Below are positions 34,129 through 42,641 of a stretch of DNA of 64,000 nt, piece by piece; positions within the stretch are counted from its first letter, which is position 1, and the number at the start of each line of letters is the position of its first letter. The notes beneath the pieces are model-generated. The model was not told where the DNA came from, made no database searches, and was given only the letters and a program-made list of their open reading frames with translations. A program made the position numbers and the translations under genes. Source of the stretch: a virus. The stretch spans positions 1 through 64,000 of IMG/VR virus record IMGVR_UViG_3300028115_000009. One strand, written 5' to 3'.

Positions 34129-34934
34129 AAATATTAATAACAGGTCACGAAGGATTTATTGGTAAAAATTTAGCGCCATTTCTTGACAAAGATAATGAGT
34201 TATTCGGATATGAATGGAATCCAGCCGCGTTGCCTGATGTATCTCAATATGATTGGGTTATACATTTAGGAGCAATTAGTGCAACTACTGAACGCGACAT
34301 AGATAAAGTAATGTTGCAAAATTATGAATTTTCAAAGTGGTTGTTTAATGAGTGTAACACCAACGGAGTAAATCTACAATACGCTTCGAGCGCAAGTGTA
34401 TACGGCTCTAACACTGATTTTAGAGAAGACGCACCAAAGCAGCCCCAGAGCTATTATGCAACAAGCAAGTACTTGTTTGACCGTTGGGTTATGCAACAAA
34501 AGCACGACATTATAGTACAAGGATTTCGTTACTTTAATGTATACGGACCGTATGAAGATCACAAAGGAAATCAAGCAAGCCCTATAACCAAGTTCTTTAA
34601 ACAAGCAAAAGAAGAAGGCGTTATTACACTGTTTGAAAATAGTGACAAGTATCTAAGAGACTTTATATATGTAGGTGATTGTTGTAACATACATCGTTAC
34701 ATGCTCACAACATCTGAGAAAGGTATATTTAATATCGGTACCGGAGTTGCAACAAGTTTTCAAACTATTGCAGAATTAGTTGCAAAACGATTTAAAGCTA
34801 AGATTGAATATATTCCAATGCCTGATAATCTTAAAGGACAATATCAAGAATACACATGTGCAAACATAGAACGTTTAAGTAATATAGTAAACATTAACTT
34901 CACAACACCAAAGGATTTTATAAATGGAAAATAA
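34125..34934 (+). CDS. hldD: HldD-like ADP-heptose 6-epimerase (NAD-dependent SDR)
   Basis: 269 aa (E. coli HldD about 310). The extended-SDR fold shows GHEGFIG (7-13), WVIHLGAISATTERD, SSASVYG (88-94) and Y-x3-K (Tyr111, Lys115). HldD-specific blocks are RYFNVYGPYEDHKGNQASP, RDFIYVGDC and LKGQYQEYTCANIERL. It converts ADP-D-glycero- to ADP-L-glycero-beta-D-manno-heptose. It is coupled by ATGA to the halogenase-like gene and overlaps the cupin gene by 11 bases. Other sugar epimerases are possible, but the HKGNQAS and GQYQ blocks favour HldD. Confidence 0.83.
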   Translation: MKILITGHEGFIGKNLAPFLDKDNELFGYEWNPAALPDVSQYDWVIHLGAISATTERDIDKVMLQNYEFSKWLFNECNTNGVNLQYASSASVYGSNTDFREDAPKQPQSYYATSKYLFDRWVMQQKHDIIVQGFRYFNVYGPYEDHKGNQASPITKFFKQAKEEGVITLFENSDKYLRDFIYVGDCCNIHRYMLTTSEKGIFNIGTGVATSFQTIAELVAKRFKAKIEYIPMPDNLKGQYQEYTCANIERLSNIVNINFTTPKDFINGK

Positions 34935-35316
34935 ACAGCCAACACGGTTAAGCGGCGCAGTACAAAAAGGCTGGGGCTACGAATTAATTTGGGCTACTAA
35001 CGACAAGTACTGTGGAAAGATTATGTTTTTTAATAAAGAAGGCATGAAGACCAGCATGCATTTTCACAAAGAAAAAGACGAAACATGGTTTATAAATAGC
35101 GGAAAATTTAAAGTACGTTATATTGATACTGCTGATTCGATGCTATATGAAAAAGAATTAAATGAAGGCGATGTTTGGCATAACCCGCCATTAATGCCGC
35201 ACCAATTAGTAGCAATGCAAGATGAATCGAGTCTAACCGAAGTGAGTACTCCAGATAGCGTAGAAGATAATTTTCGTATCGGCCCAGGAGACAGCCAGAC
35301 TGCGAGTAGCAAATGA
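34924..35316 (+). CDS. Small cupin protein in the heptose operon
   Basis: 130 aa single cupin domain. The metal-site residues are in MHFHKEKDETWFINSG (H-x-H, then E) and PPLMPHQLVAM (His). It opens with WGYELIWATNDKYCGKIMF, as in phosphomannose-isomerase-type and sugar-binding cupins. It could isomerise or epimerise a sugar phosphate, and a GmhA-like step is otherwise missing from this operon. That link is speculative, as GmhA is an unrelated SIS-domain protein. It overlaps hldD by 11 bases and gmhB by 4 bases (ATGA). Confidence 0.7.
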   Translation: MENKQPTRLSGAVQKGWGYELIWATNDKYCGKIMFFNKEGMKTSMHFHKEKDETWFINSGKFKVRYIDTADSMLYEKELNEGDVWHNPPLMPHQLVAMQDESSLTEVSTPDSVEDNFRIGPGDSQTASSK

Positions 35317-35960
35317 GTAATTATAACATAGTATGGAGCAACGAAGTTAAGAAACAAGAGTATGTTCCTGTATATGACAATATACATAACATTGCTCCTA
35401 AGTGTGTTGTAGGGTTAGATCGAGACGGTGTAATTAATGTCGACAGAGGTACTTACACGTATCGTCCTGAAGATTTCAAACCTATAGACGGTAGCTTAGA
35501 AGCAATTGCTAAACTAAGACGAATGGGTCACAAAATTGCCATTATTACAAATCAAGGCGGAATTGGTAAAGGGCTATACACAGAGTCAGATGTTGACAAA
35601 GTTCATGAGTATATGTTTCAATTGTTAGGCGAAGCAGGTTGTCCAAGTATTGATGCATTATACTATAGCACTACAAGTTTGCGAGAAGACAATTTTGCAA
35701 AACCCAATACTGGAATGTTCAAACGATGCCAGGACGAGTTCAAATACATTAAATTCAAACACGGATACTTTGTAGGCGATAAAATATCCGATCTTAAAGC
35801 TGCATTTAAAATGAGCGCAGTACCAGTCCTTGTACGCACAGGACACGGTGAAGAAACTATCAAAGAACTAAACAAATTCAGTAATCAAAAGATAAAGAAA
35901 AAGACCATCATTTTTGACGATCTTTCTCAGTTTGTTGATTGGTTGGAAAAGAAAAATTAA
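35313..35960 (+). CDS. gmhB: GmhB-like heptose-1,7-bisphosphate 7-phosphatase (HAD family)
   Basis: 215 aa. HAD motifs: GLDRDGVIN (34-42, nucleophile Asp36, acid Asp38), IITNQGGIGKG (78-87), KPNTGMF with the motif III Lys, and YFVGDKISDLKAAF (motif IV). It would remove the 7-phosphate between the two HldE steps. The usual GmhB zinc loop (C-x-H...C-x-C) is replaced by STTSLREDNFA with no Cys, so it appears zinc-free. It is longer at the N-terminus by about 30 residues. It converges on the minus-strand gene at 35957 with a 4-base overlap. Confidence 0.82.
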   Translation: MSNYNIVWSNEVKKQEYVPVYDNIHNIAPKCVVGLDRDGVINVDRGTYTYRPEDFKPIDGSLEAIAKLRRMGHKIAIITNQGGIGKGLYTESDVDKVHEYMFQLLGEAGCPSIDALYYSTTSLREDNFAKPNTGMFKRCQDEFKYIKFKHGYFVGDKISDLKAAFKMSAVPVLVRTGHGEETIKELNKFSNQKIKKKTIIFDDLSQFVDWLEKKN

Positions 35961-36532
35961 AAAGTTATTGCAAAGTTTGCACTAATTGTAACTCTTGTAG
36001 CTTGGGTTTGATTATACGTTACATAATGATCCAAGCTACTCGGAAACAATACAACACTTCCTTCTGTCATTTCTGGCACATACTTGTTACCATATATTTC
36101 TGTTTGTAAATTAACCTTTTGAAAAAAGTCATTGCTTGATTTATAGAAAACAAAATCACCACTATTTTCTGGTTTTTCTAACATATACGCACAACTAATA
36201 ACATTTGATCCATTAGAGTGGGCATGCACTTCTTGATGTTGTCCATAGTTGTATCTATTCATCCAAGCCTGGCATCCAATGGAATATTGTCCTATTCCGC
36301 CAATGTCGTTTACATATTTTTCAACTAACGGTAACACACTATTAAAAAACTTATCCCACGGCATTCCTGCAATCGGTTCGTTGCCAAATGTAGAATCTGC
36401 ATTGCAACTCCATCCTACAGGAGTTGCAAAATTAGCATCGTCTACCGAAAATGGAAGAAAGGCTTCTTTAAGCCTTTCGTGGTCTGGCATCTTGCATTCG
36501 TAAATTGGAGTTGAGAAGATCTCATTAATCAT
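35957..36532 (-). CDS. Fe(II)/2-oxoglutarate oxygenase-like protein 1 (TIGR02466 type)
   Basis: 191 aa. The pattern EIFSTPIYECKMP at the N-terminus, WMNRYNYGQHQEVHAHSNGS with candidate metal His103 and His105, and VVLFPSSLDHYVTYN with the distal His169 followed by Arg180, is that of phage and marine putative 2OG oxygenases of the TIGR02466 family. Such enzymes hydroxylate proteins, sugars or small molecules. The substrate is unknown. It overlaps the carbamoyltransferase gene by 8 bases and converges on gmhB. Confidence 0.7.
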   Translation of the reverse strand: MINEIFSTPIYECKMPDHERLKEAFLPFSVDDANFATPVGWSCNADSTFGNEPIAGMPWDKFFNSVLPLVEKYVNDIGGIGQYSIGCQAWMNRYNYGQHQEVHAHSNGSNVISCAYMLEKPENSGDFVFYKSSNDFFQKVNLQTEIYGNKYVPEMTEGSVVLFPSSLDHYVTYNQTQATRVTISANFAITF

Positions 36533-38345
36533 TTTTAATAGTTACCAGTTTGTTATACTCAGGTAGATACAAATATTCAATATCGCTACTTGCTAATGTT
36601 CTAAATGCATCATCTAATGTCTCAACTAATGGCTCGCCTCCTAAGTTAAAACTTGTATTAAATACAATCGGTACTCCTGTTTGCTTATAAAGTTCTTTAA
36701 TCAAATCGTAGTAATGCGGATTTTGTTCACGCTTGACTGTTTGGATACGACATGTACCGTCTACGTGAATAATGCTTGGAATTTTTTCTGCAATACCTTC
36801 TTGACAATTCATAGCATACATCATATGCGGAGATTCTTCTAGGCCGCGCATATCAAACCATTCATGTGCATGCTCATGCAAAATAGATCCTGCAAACGGA
36901 CGGAAGTACTCTCTACGTTTAACTTTATTAACAAAGTCTTTACCATTAGGATCAGTTGGGTCATACATGATACTTCTATTTCCTAATGCACGAGGACCAT
37001 TTTCTGATTTACCTTGGAACAAAGTAACAATATTTCTTTCACCGTTTGTTTTACCAGTCATAAGATTAATGACTTCTGTGTTAGTAATATCAGATAATTC
37101 TGCATTATATTTTTCTGCTAACGTATTAATTTCTTCGTCAGTATAGTTGTATTGCGGGCCTAAATATAAGCTGTCTGCAAATGCTCGCTGAGTGTCATCG
37201 TTAGTTAACATATGATAGCCAAATAATGCTGCGCCAATGCACGTACCTGCATCGCTACTTATTGGTTCAACATAAAAGTTTATGCCTTCGCCTTCTAATT
37301 CTTTTAAGTACCAGTAGTTAGCAACACAATTTAAGCCATAACCTCCGCTTAATACAATGTTTTTAATTCCTGTATCTGCAACTGCTTTTCGAATTAAACG
37401 CAGTACTTCTGATTGACTTTGTGTTTGTACTGCGTATGCCATATCACGACGATTCTGCAAATACGTTAATTCGTCTTTGTCTTGAATGTCAGTAGGTGTA
37501 AGTAGATATTCGTAACGACCTTCGTTAATAACAGCGCCGTTTGGATATGTAGGAATAACTAAATTCCTATCAGTTGTACGCCACATGCCGCCATTGCCGT
37601 CTGAGTAAATAGCAGGAACATTGTCGTTTTTCTCTCCGTACGGGAACAGTCCCATAGTCTTACCAGCCTCAATCGGCGACCAACCGCAGTATTGCGTAAC
37701 CGCTTCATATGCCTTTGTAATGCCTGCTGTGTCGTCTATTATTAACTCGTGAGTTTCGCCAGTTTCGCCAAAATTATCACTTGGCATATCTTCAATATGT
37801 GCAGCAGGCCAAGGGCCTCTTCCTCCTTGATGTTTATACACTGTTTTAAAATTAGCAGGGTATCTACAAGTAAAGATAGATTCTAATTCCCAGGTCATTT
37901 CAGTAGTTTCACCCATTTGCATAGGAATAAATGTTCCTGCACCATCTACAATAAGTGCCACTGCATTATCAAAACCTGATCTATAAAATGCACATGCTGC
38001 ATGAAGTTTATGATGCATGTGTGCTAAATCAATTACTTGTGGATGATTATATGGATCTTCTGTTCGAGAAATTAATCCCAACTTACGAGCTAATCCTGTA
38101 TAAACATCGTCACCTGTAAAATCAACAGTTCCTGCTGTTTCTTTTAAAGGCTGTGTATGTGCGATAAACAAGTAATCTAATTTATCAGTGTAATCTAATA
38201 TTTTAAGCATTGATGCGTAAGGGCCGCCGTCGTACTTATGTCTACTTAATCGTTCTTCTTCGATTGCAAAAACAATTTCGCCATCTTTTAATAAGCAAAC
38301 GCCTGAATTATGGCCCCTTGCTATTGCTGCTATCCACTGTGCCAT
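36525..38345 (-). CDS. Carbamoyltransferase (NodU/CmcH/TobZ family)
   Basis: 606 aa, full family length. The N-terminal Kae1-like domain shows ARGHNSGVCLLKDG, HMHHKLHAACAFYRSGFDNA (metal His111/His115) and IVDGAGTF. The C-terminal YrdC-like-related part has SENGPRALGNRSIMYDPTDP and REYFRPFAGSILHEHAHEWF. These enzymes move a carbamoyl group from carbamoyl phosphate and ATP to a hydroxyl, typically on a sugar of an antibiotic, Nod factor or polysaccharide. Its place between putative oxygenases and near a GT9 suggests carbamoylation of a heptose-containing glycan, which is inference. Confidence 0.88.
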   Translation of the reverse strand: MAQWIAAIARGHNSGVCLLKDGEIVFAIEEERLSRHKYDGGPYASMLKILDYTDKLDYLFIAHTQPLKETAGTVDFTGDDVYTGLARKLGLISRTEDPYNHPQVIDLAHMHHKLHAACAFYRSGFDNAVALIVDGAGTFIPMQMGETTEMTWELESIFTCRYPANFKTVYKHQGGRGPWPAAHIEDMPSDNFGETGETHELIIDDTAGITKAYEAVTQYCGWSPIEAGKTMGLFPYGEKNDNVPAIYSDGNGGMWRTTDRNLVIPTYPNGAVINEGRYEYLLTPTDIQDKDELTYLQNRRDMAYAVQTQSQSEVLRLIRKAVADTGIKNIVLSGGYGLNCVANYWYLKELEGEGINFYVEPISSDAGTCIGAALFGYHMLTNDDTQRAFADSLYLGPQYNYTDEEINTLAEKYNAELSDITNTEVINLMTGKTNGERNIVTLFQGKSENGPRALGNRSIMYDPTDPNGKDFVNKVKRREYFRPFAGSILHEHAHEWFDMRGLEESPHMMYAMNCQEGIAEKIPSIIHVDGTCRIQTVKREQNPHYYDLIKELYKQTGVPIVFNTSFNLGGEPLVETLDDAFRTLASSDIEYLYLPEYNKLVTIKND

Positions 38346-38353
38346 ATTATCTC

Positions 38354-38884
38354 CTAATTATATTCAAAATCTATTACAAAAACTTTACGTTCGTTAATTG
38401 CAGGATAAGATCCGTGATGTATCCCGCCGTCCATTATTATTACATTGCCTGCTTTTGGTTCCCATTCTTTATATCCAATCGCATTCGACATAGAATATAA
38501 ATTTCCAGCATGTGGCCATTTTCTAATCCATTCATAATCTGATAAAAATAATATTGCACTAAATCTACGACTTTGTATATGTTGATGTGCCACAGAATAC
38601 GATCCTGGCGGATAATCAATCCACCAACTACTTGCATATGTTGCATCTTGTAATGTAGTACTTACACTATTTCTTAGAAAGGTAAGGTAATCTTTGGCAG
38701 GATCAACTTCAGTGGGGTATCCGTAATCCCATTTATAAAACATTGTTGATCCACCACGTTCTAAATGATGCTGACAAGACACATCTTTATTATATAAATT
38801 TAAAAATCTTTCATATTCTGGATAATATGTTTCAGTTATCCAATGAAAATTAGTTTGATCAAAAAAAGGTAAATCTATATTCAT
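38354..38884 (-). CDS. Fe(II)/2-oxoglutarate oxygenase-like protein 2
   Basis: 176 aa. WWIDYPPGSYSVAHQHIQSR with His100 and His102, the strand FSAILFLSDYE, then GNVIIMDGGIHHGSYPAINE with a distal His156 or 157 and Arg166, fit the double-stranded beta-helix oxygenase pattern. The paralogue directly upstream shares GGSTxxYK, AWWVDYP and HGTYP segments, so the two arose by tandem duplication. The start overlaps the stop of that paralogue as ATGA. Target unknown. Confidence 0.65.
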   Translation of the reverse strand: MNIDLPFFDQTNFHWITETYYPEYERFLNLYNKDVSCQHHLERGGSTMFYKWDYGYPTEVDPAKDYLTFLRNSVSTTLQDATYASSWWIDYPPGSYSVAHQHIQSRRFSAILFLSDYEWIRKWPHAGNLYSMSNAIGYKEWEPKAGNVIIMDGGIHHGSYPAINERKVFVIDFEYN

Positions 38885-39405
38885 ACTGCTAACCTATATG
38901 TAAAATCACACACAAACACTTTTCTCGGCTGTAATGTTGGATATGTTCCGTGCCACACAGTGCCATCAAATATATGAAGATTTCCAGCAACTGGACGATA
39001 CTCATTATAATCGCCATTATTTAAAGAATATAAAAATCCTTCATGCGGATTATAATCATCAACTTCTGATGTTGTTAGAAAAAGTACAGAAGTTAGTTGA
39101 GGTCCTGGATTGTGCGAATGAAATCCGTTATAAGAGTGTAGTGGATAATCTACCCACCACGCCTTAGAAAACTCTACATCTTGTAGGAAAGGATATACAG
39201 TTAATGACTGTTTTACAAAATTAATATAATTGTTATTAGTATCAATTTCGTAAGGGTATTTAAATTCGTCTTTATAATAAACTGTTGATCCGCCGCTGTC
39301 TCTATGACTATTTTCATTTAATGAAAAACAATCTAATATATGTCTGTAGTCATTGTAATGCAAATCTAATGCAAACGAACTGTATATTTCAGACAAATAA
39401 TTCAT
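38881..39405 (-). CDS. Fe(II)/2-oxoglutarate oxygenase-like protein 3 (paralogue of the next)
   Basis: 174 aa from MNYLSEIY at 39405. SKAWWVDYPLHSYNGFHSHN supplies the proximal His pair, LTSVLFLTTSEVDDYNPHEG the core strand, and LHIFDGTVWHGTYPTLQPRK the distal His and Arg/Lys. Start 39405 was chosen because it begins just after the GT9 stop. The frame open to 39450 would overlap GT9 by 44 bases without a ribosome-binding site. Tandem duplicate of the gene at 38354. Confidence 0.62.
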   Translation of the reverse strand: MNYLSEIYSSFALDLHYNDYRHILDCFSLNENSHRDSGGSTVYYKDEFKYPYEIDTNNNYINFVKQSLTVYPFLQDVEFSKAWWVDYPLHSYNGFHSHNPGPQLTSVLFLTTSEVDDYNPHEGFLYSLNNGDYNEYRPVAGNLHIFDGTVWHGTYPTLQPRKVFVCDFTYRLAV

Positions 39406-39406
39406 A

Positions 39407-40402
39407 TTATACTGAGCAGCAACTATTGTCTTCTTCGTTAGGAGGAACATACTGTCCAGTAAATTTTGTAGATCTTCCTAAGCGTTTTCTTACACTATGC
39501 AATACTGCTTGTGTTTGTTCTTTATTCATATCCATTACAGCATCATTTGCTCTATTAACTTCATCTTCCATAGTAAGACGAATAGGATCATATACACGTT
39601 TTCCTTCACCAATGTCAATGATATCAAATGTATCCGAACCAGGGTAGCTAATATTGACAGGGAACGTAGATCCTGTAATCACCGTTGCTGTTTTTCCTAA
39701 GCTCTTTGCAATATGTTGACCGACACTGTCTACTCCTAAAAAGTGATCTGAACAATCTATAACACTCGACCATACACGTAGATCTGGAATCTGAGGCATT
39801 GCTACAGGAAACTTTCCAGTATCTTTTTCTTCAAATGCTACAGGAAATTCGCTCATTAAAATAATTGCATATTCTTTTTTAAGATCGTTTACTATATTAA
39901 TAACACTGTTTAAATGCATGCTTCGAGCAGTAGGATCAATTGTCATTTCTCCCATATTTTGAATTCCGCGACCAAACGGCTGTACTACTAATACTTTATC
40001 AAAACCAGTCTTTGCACGTACTTCTTGTACAATGTTAAAACCTGATACCATCTCTATTTGATTTAAAACAATTTTAGGGTCTTGTAATTCTCTTACACCT
40101 TTATTGTTAATAGCAATGTCAAATGCTTGAGCAAGATTACATTTTTGATTATAATACTCCCAAACACGATATGGTTCTGGGCTTACAATATCACGATGTT
40201 TTAAGTGTTCTTGAAACAGTCCTTTGTGCCAATTATCGTATGCACGATTATGCAGTGTAGGATGTCCTTTGTAAAAGTCCATGCCGCCTTCGCATACAAT
40301 AATAAAATCTTCATCAGTTTCTGCAAGTTTTTCAAATGCAGGAATTGAACTGATAACGCGGCCTGCACCTCCGTTTATAAAATACGCCTTTGGTCTTGAC
40401 AT
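39407..40402 (-). CDS. Glycosyltransferase family 9 (heptosyltransferase-like) protein
   Basis: 331 aa. The C-terminal donor-binding half ends with CSDHFLGVDSVGQHIAKSLG and TATVITGSTFPVNISYPG, the family signature in which the S-V-G-x-x-H-x-A helix contacts ADP-heptose. The N-terminus KAYFINGGAGRVISSIPAFE mirrors the usual GxGDxxxxxPxxxxL. It could use the ADP-heptose made by the operon at 31.5-36 kb. The C-terminus has an unusual Asn/Glu/Cys-rich tail (EEDNSCCSV). It has its own leader with GGAG, and a -10 TATAAT upstream. Confidence 0.7.
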   Translation of the reverse strand: MSRPKAYFINGGAGRVISSIPAFEKLAETDEDFIIVCEGGMDFYKGHPTLHNRAYDNWHKGLFQEHLKHRDIVSPEPYRVWEYYNQKCNLAQAFDIAINNKGVRELQDPKIVLNQIEMVSGFNIVQEVRAKTGFDKVLVVQPFGRGIQNMGEMTIDPTARSMHLNSVINIVNDLKKEYAIILMSEFPVAFEEKDTGKFPVAMPQIPDLRVWSSVIDCSDHFLGVDSVGQHIAKSLGKTATVITGSTFPVNISYPGSDTFDIIDIGEGKRVYDPIRLTMEDEVNRANDAVMDMNKEQTQAVLHSVRKRLGRSTKFTGQYVPPNEEDNSCCSV

Positions 40403-40423
40403 TAGAACTCCTTAATTTTATTC

Positions 40424-40452
40424 ATTATAACACTATTAGATGTATAGAGCAA
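40424..40452 (-). promoter_or_regulatory. Likely sigma70-type promoter for the GT9 operon
   Basis: The minus strand has TTGCTC, 17 bases, then TGT-TATAAT, an extended -10 with exact consensus TATAAT. The -35 is weak (3 of 6). It lies 21 bases before the GT9 ATG. A separate TATAAATA box (40473-40466) also lies upstream. Confidence 0.5.
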
Positions 40453-40465
40453 GCATTTTCAAAAT

Positions 40466-40473
40466 TATTTATA
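40466..40473 (-). promoter_or_regulatory. Late-type TATAAATA box upstream of GT9
   Basis: A perfect TATAAATA on the minus strand, 63 bases before the GT9 ATG. Unlike the other boxes it would give a leader of about 58 nt. Confidence 0.4.
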
Positions 40474-40508
40474 AGGTATCGGGTTTACACTGTATAGATA
40501 TGGCTTCT

Positions 40509-40516
40509 TATAAATA
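40509..40516 (+). promoter_or_regulatory. Late promoter box (TATAAATA) for halogenase-like 2, leaderless geometry
   Basis: TATAAATA, five bases (TCAGT), then ATG at 40522. The predicted transcript start is the A of the ATG, and no ribosome-binding site is visible. Confidence 0.65.
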
Positions 40517-40521
40517 TCAGT

Positions 40522-42003
40522 ATGAATAAACATATAAACAGTATAACAGTACTCGGAGGCGGTACAGCTGGATTAGTATCTGCACTCATACTAAAGAAGT
40601 CATTTCCAGAAATTAATGTAACAGTTATACGATCATCTGATATCGGTATAATCGGTGTCGGTGAAGGATCAACAGAACACTGGTCTGAGTTTATGGAATT
40701 TATGAATATTAACGCACGTACTCTTATACAAGAAACAGATGCTACCTTTAAGTCAGGAATTATGTTTAAAAATTGGGGCGGCGAAGATTACTTACAAAGT
40801 ATCGGTGATGGATTTAATATTACTCACAATGGCTATCCTTATATGTACGGACATCAAATTAGTCAAAATAAAAGTCCAAAAGAGTTAGCAAGTCCGCTTG
40901 CTTGGCACAGTAGAGCAAATGTATGGTTCTTAGGACAAGAATCTACTCAAGTACAACAATATCATTTTAATACAAATAAACTTAATACATTCTTAGAAAA
41001 TTTAAGTAATGATTATAATATAAACATCATTGACGACGAAATTATTAATGTTAATTCAAACGAAAATGGAATTGTTAGTTTAGAAGGCAAACAACAATTA
41101 TACGAATCAGATTTTTTTATTGATTGTACTGGGTTTCGCCGAGTATTAATGAACGAGTTAGGGTGTGAATGGGAGTCATATTCTAAATACTTAAAAATGA
41201 AATCTGCAATAGTTTTTCCAATTGAATTTGAAAAAGATGAAGAAATACCTTTGTGGACACTTGCACAAGGAATGGATGCTGGGTGGATGTTTAGATTGCC
41301 AGTGTGGGGACGATACGGAAACGGTTATATATTTGATAGTGACTTTATCACAGCAGACGAAGCACATGCCGAAGTTAACAAATATTTTGGTCGAGAAATA
41401 GAAATTAGTAAACACATAAATTTTGATCCAGGAGCATTGAAAGATACATGGATTAAAAATTGTGTTGCAATCGGACTTAGTGCAAGTTTTGTAGAACCGT
41501 TAGAAGCAAGCTCTATCGGAACCTCAATACAACAAGCATTTTTGTTAACTGAACATCTTATAAATTACAACGATACCAGCATAAAAGATTATAATGCAGA
41601 TTGCAATGACATATTAACAAATATAAGAGATTTTGTTATTTTACATTATTTAGGAAATCGAACTGATACAGATTTTTGGAAAGCTGTATCAGAAACTGAA
41701 TTACCAGATTCACTGACTTCAAATCTTAGTAAATGGAAAAACACACTTCCTTCTGAAAAAGATTTTTCTAAAGTTACTGACAAAATATTGTTTAGTCATT
41801 TCCACTATATTTTAATAATGCACGGTTTAGGGTTATTCGACATTAATAATATTGCACATGAATATAAAATGCGAGTGCCGTATGACAAACAGTTAGAAGC
41901 AGAGCATACTATTACTGAAAACGCAAACGCACCGTATACTACTATACCGCATAAAACAATGTTAGAAGTATTACGGACTATGCGTACTTGGCCTAACTTT
42001 TAA
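40522..42003 (+). CDS. Flavin-dependent halogenase-like protein 2 (divergent active-site motif)
   Basis: 493 aa, paralogue of the protein at 32692. FAD-binding GGGTAG is at 12-17 and the candidate catalytic Lys77 lies in DATFKSGIMF. However W-x-W-x-I-P has become GWMFRLP, and the EPLES motif is EPLEASS, replacing the Ser of the active-site pair by Ala. It may have changed specificity or act as a flavin monooxygenase. It is monocistronic on the plus strand, divergent from GT9, and converges on the FkbM gene with an 11-base overlap. Confidence 0.72.
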   Translation: MNKHINSITVLGGGTAGLVSALILKKSFPEINVTVIRSSDIGIIGVGEGSTEHWSEFMEFMNINARTLIQETDATFKSGIMFKNWGGEDYLQSIGDGFNITHNGYPYMYGHQISQNKSPKELASPLAWHSRANVWFLGQESTQVQQYHFNTNKLNTFLENLSNDYNINIIDDEIINVNSNENGIVSLEGKQQLYESDFFIDCTGFRRVLMNELGCEWESYSKYLKMKSAIVFPIEFEKDEEIPLWTLAQGMDAGWMFRLPVWGRYGNGYIFDSDFITADEAHAEVNKYFGREIEISKHINFDPGALKDTWIKNCVAIGLSASFVEPLEASSIGTSIQQAFLLTEHLINYNDTSIKDYNADCNDILTNIRDFVILHYLGNRTDTDFWKAVSETELPDSLTSNLSKWKNTLPSEKDFSKVTDKILFSHFHYILIMHGLGLFDINNIAHEYKMRVPYDKQLEAEHTITENANAPYTTIPHKTMLEVLRTMRTWPNF

Positions 42004-42640
42004 AATACCAGTCTTCGTTTTCAGTATTAAAATCTGTAAAAAGGTTGTATCCGTTTTTAATCATTAAATCGTGAATCAATTGACGATTACTGGTAAATTC
42101 GTGTTCAATTGTAAAACATTTTACATTATATTTTTTAAAATCAAATGTTTTTAATATTTCGTATTCGCTGCCTTCGGTGTCAATACTAATATAGTTTATG
42201 TCTGTAGGGGCTTGATATAACGCTAATAAATCATTTAAAGTAATAGACAATACATTAATAGTCATAAAACTTTTATCAATATCTGTATCAATAGTGCCAA
42301 GATGCTTTTCTAATCCTGATCTAAAATTCCATCCGTAAAATTGGTTTTCATCTACACAAAACTTAAAAGGTAATATTTTACCAGTCTCGTTGTATACGCA
42401 CAATGTACTAACAAAGTTATCTCTACAGTTCATTAGGCTTTGCTGAAATGCAGGATTTGGATCTACACAAATACCTCTCCATTTGTAAAATTTTTCTAAG
42501 ATAAATGTATTACTTGCTGTAATACCATCTGATGCTCCGATATCTACAAAAAAACCATTTTCTGTATATGCACTACGATCAAGTGCAAAAAAATCTTGAC
42601 CATTTTCTGATATTTTTAAATTGCTGCCTTCTGGTCCCAT
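41993..42640 (-). CDS. FkbM-family methyltransferase
   Basis: 215 aa. It opens with SENGQDFFALDRS, then GFFVDIGASDGITASNT (motif I), LEKFYKWRGICVDPNPAF, and near the end YISIDTEGSEYEILKTFDF. All are diagnostic of FkbM O-methyltransferases, which often cap sugars in polysaccharides and LPS. It sits downstream of a putative oxygenase with one base between them. Cytoplasmic, no signal peptide. Confidence 0.85.
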   Translation of the reverse strand: MGPEGSNLKISENGQDFFALDRSAYTENGFFVDIGASDGITASNTFILEKFYKWRGICVDPNPAFQQSLMNCRDNFVSTLCVYNETGKILPFKFCVDENQFYGWNFRSGLEKHLGTIDTDIDKSFMTINVLSITLNDLLALYQAPTDINYISIDTEGSEYEILKTFDFKKYNVKCFTIEHEFTSNRQLIHDLMIKNGYNLFTDFNTENEDWYFKS

Positions 42641-42641
42641 T

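Noticed and set aside
36525-38345. Carbamoyltransferase as a DNA-base hypermodification enzyme
   Set aside because: No base hydroxymethylase, thymidylate-synthase-like or DNA glucosyltransferase gene was seen in the window, so a glycan target is preferred, though the rest of the genome is not visible.
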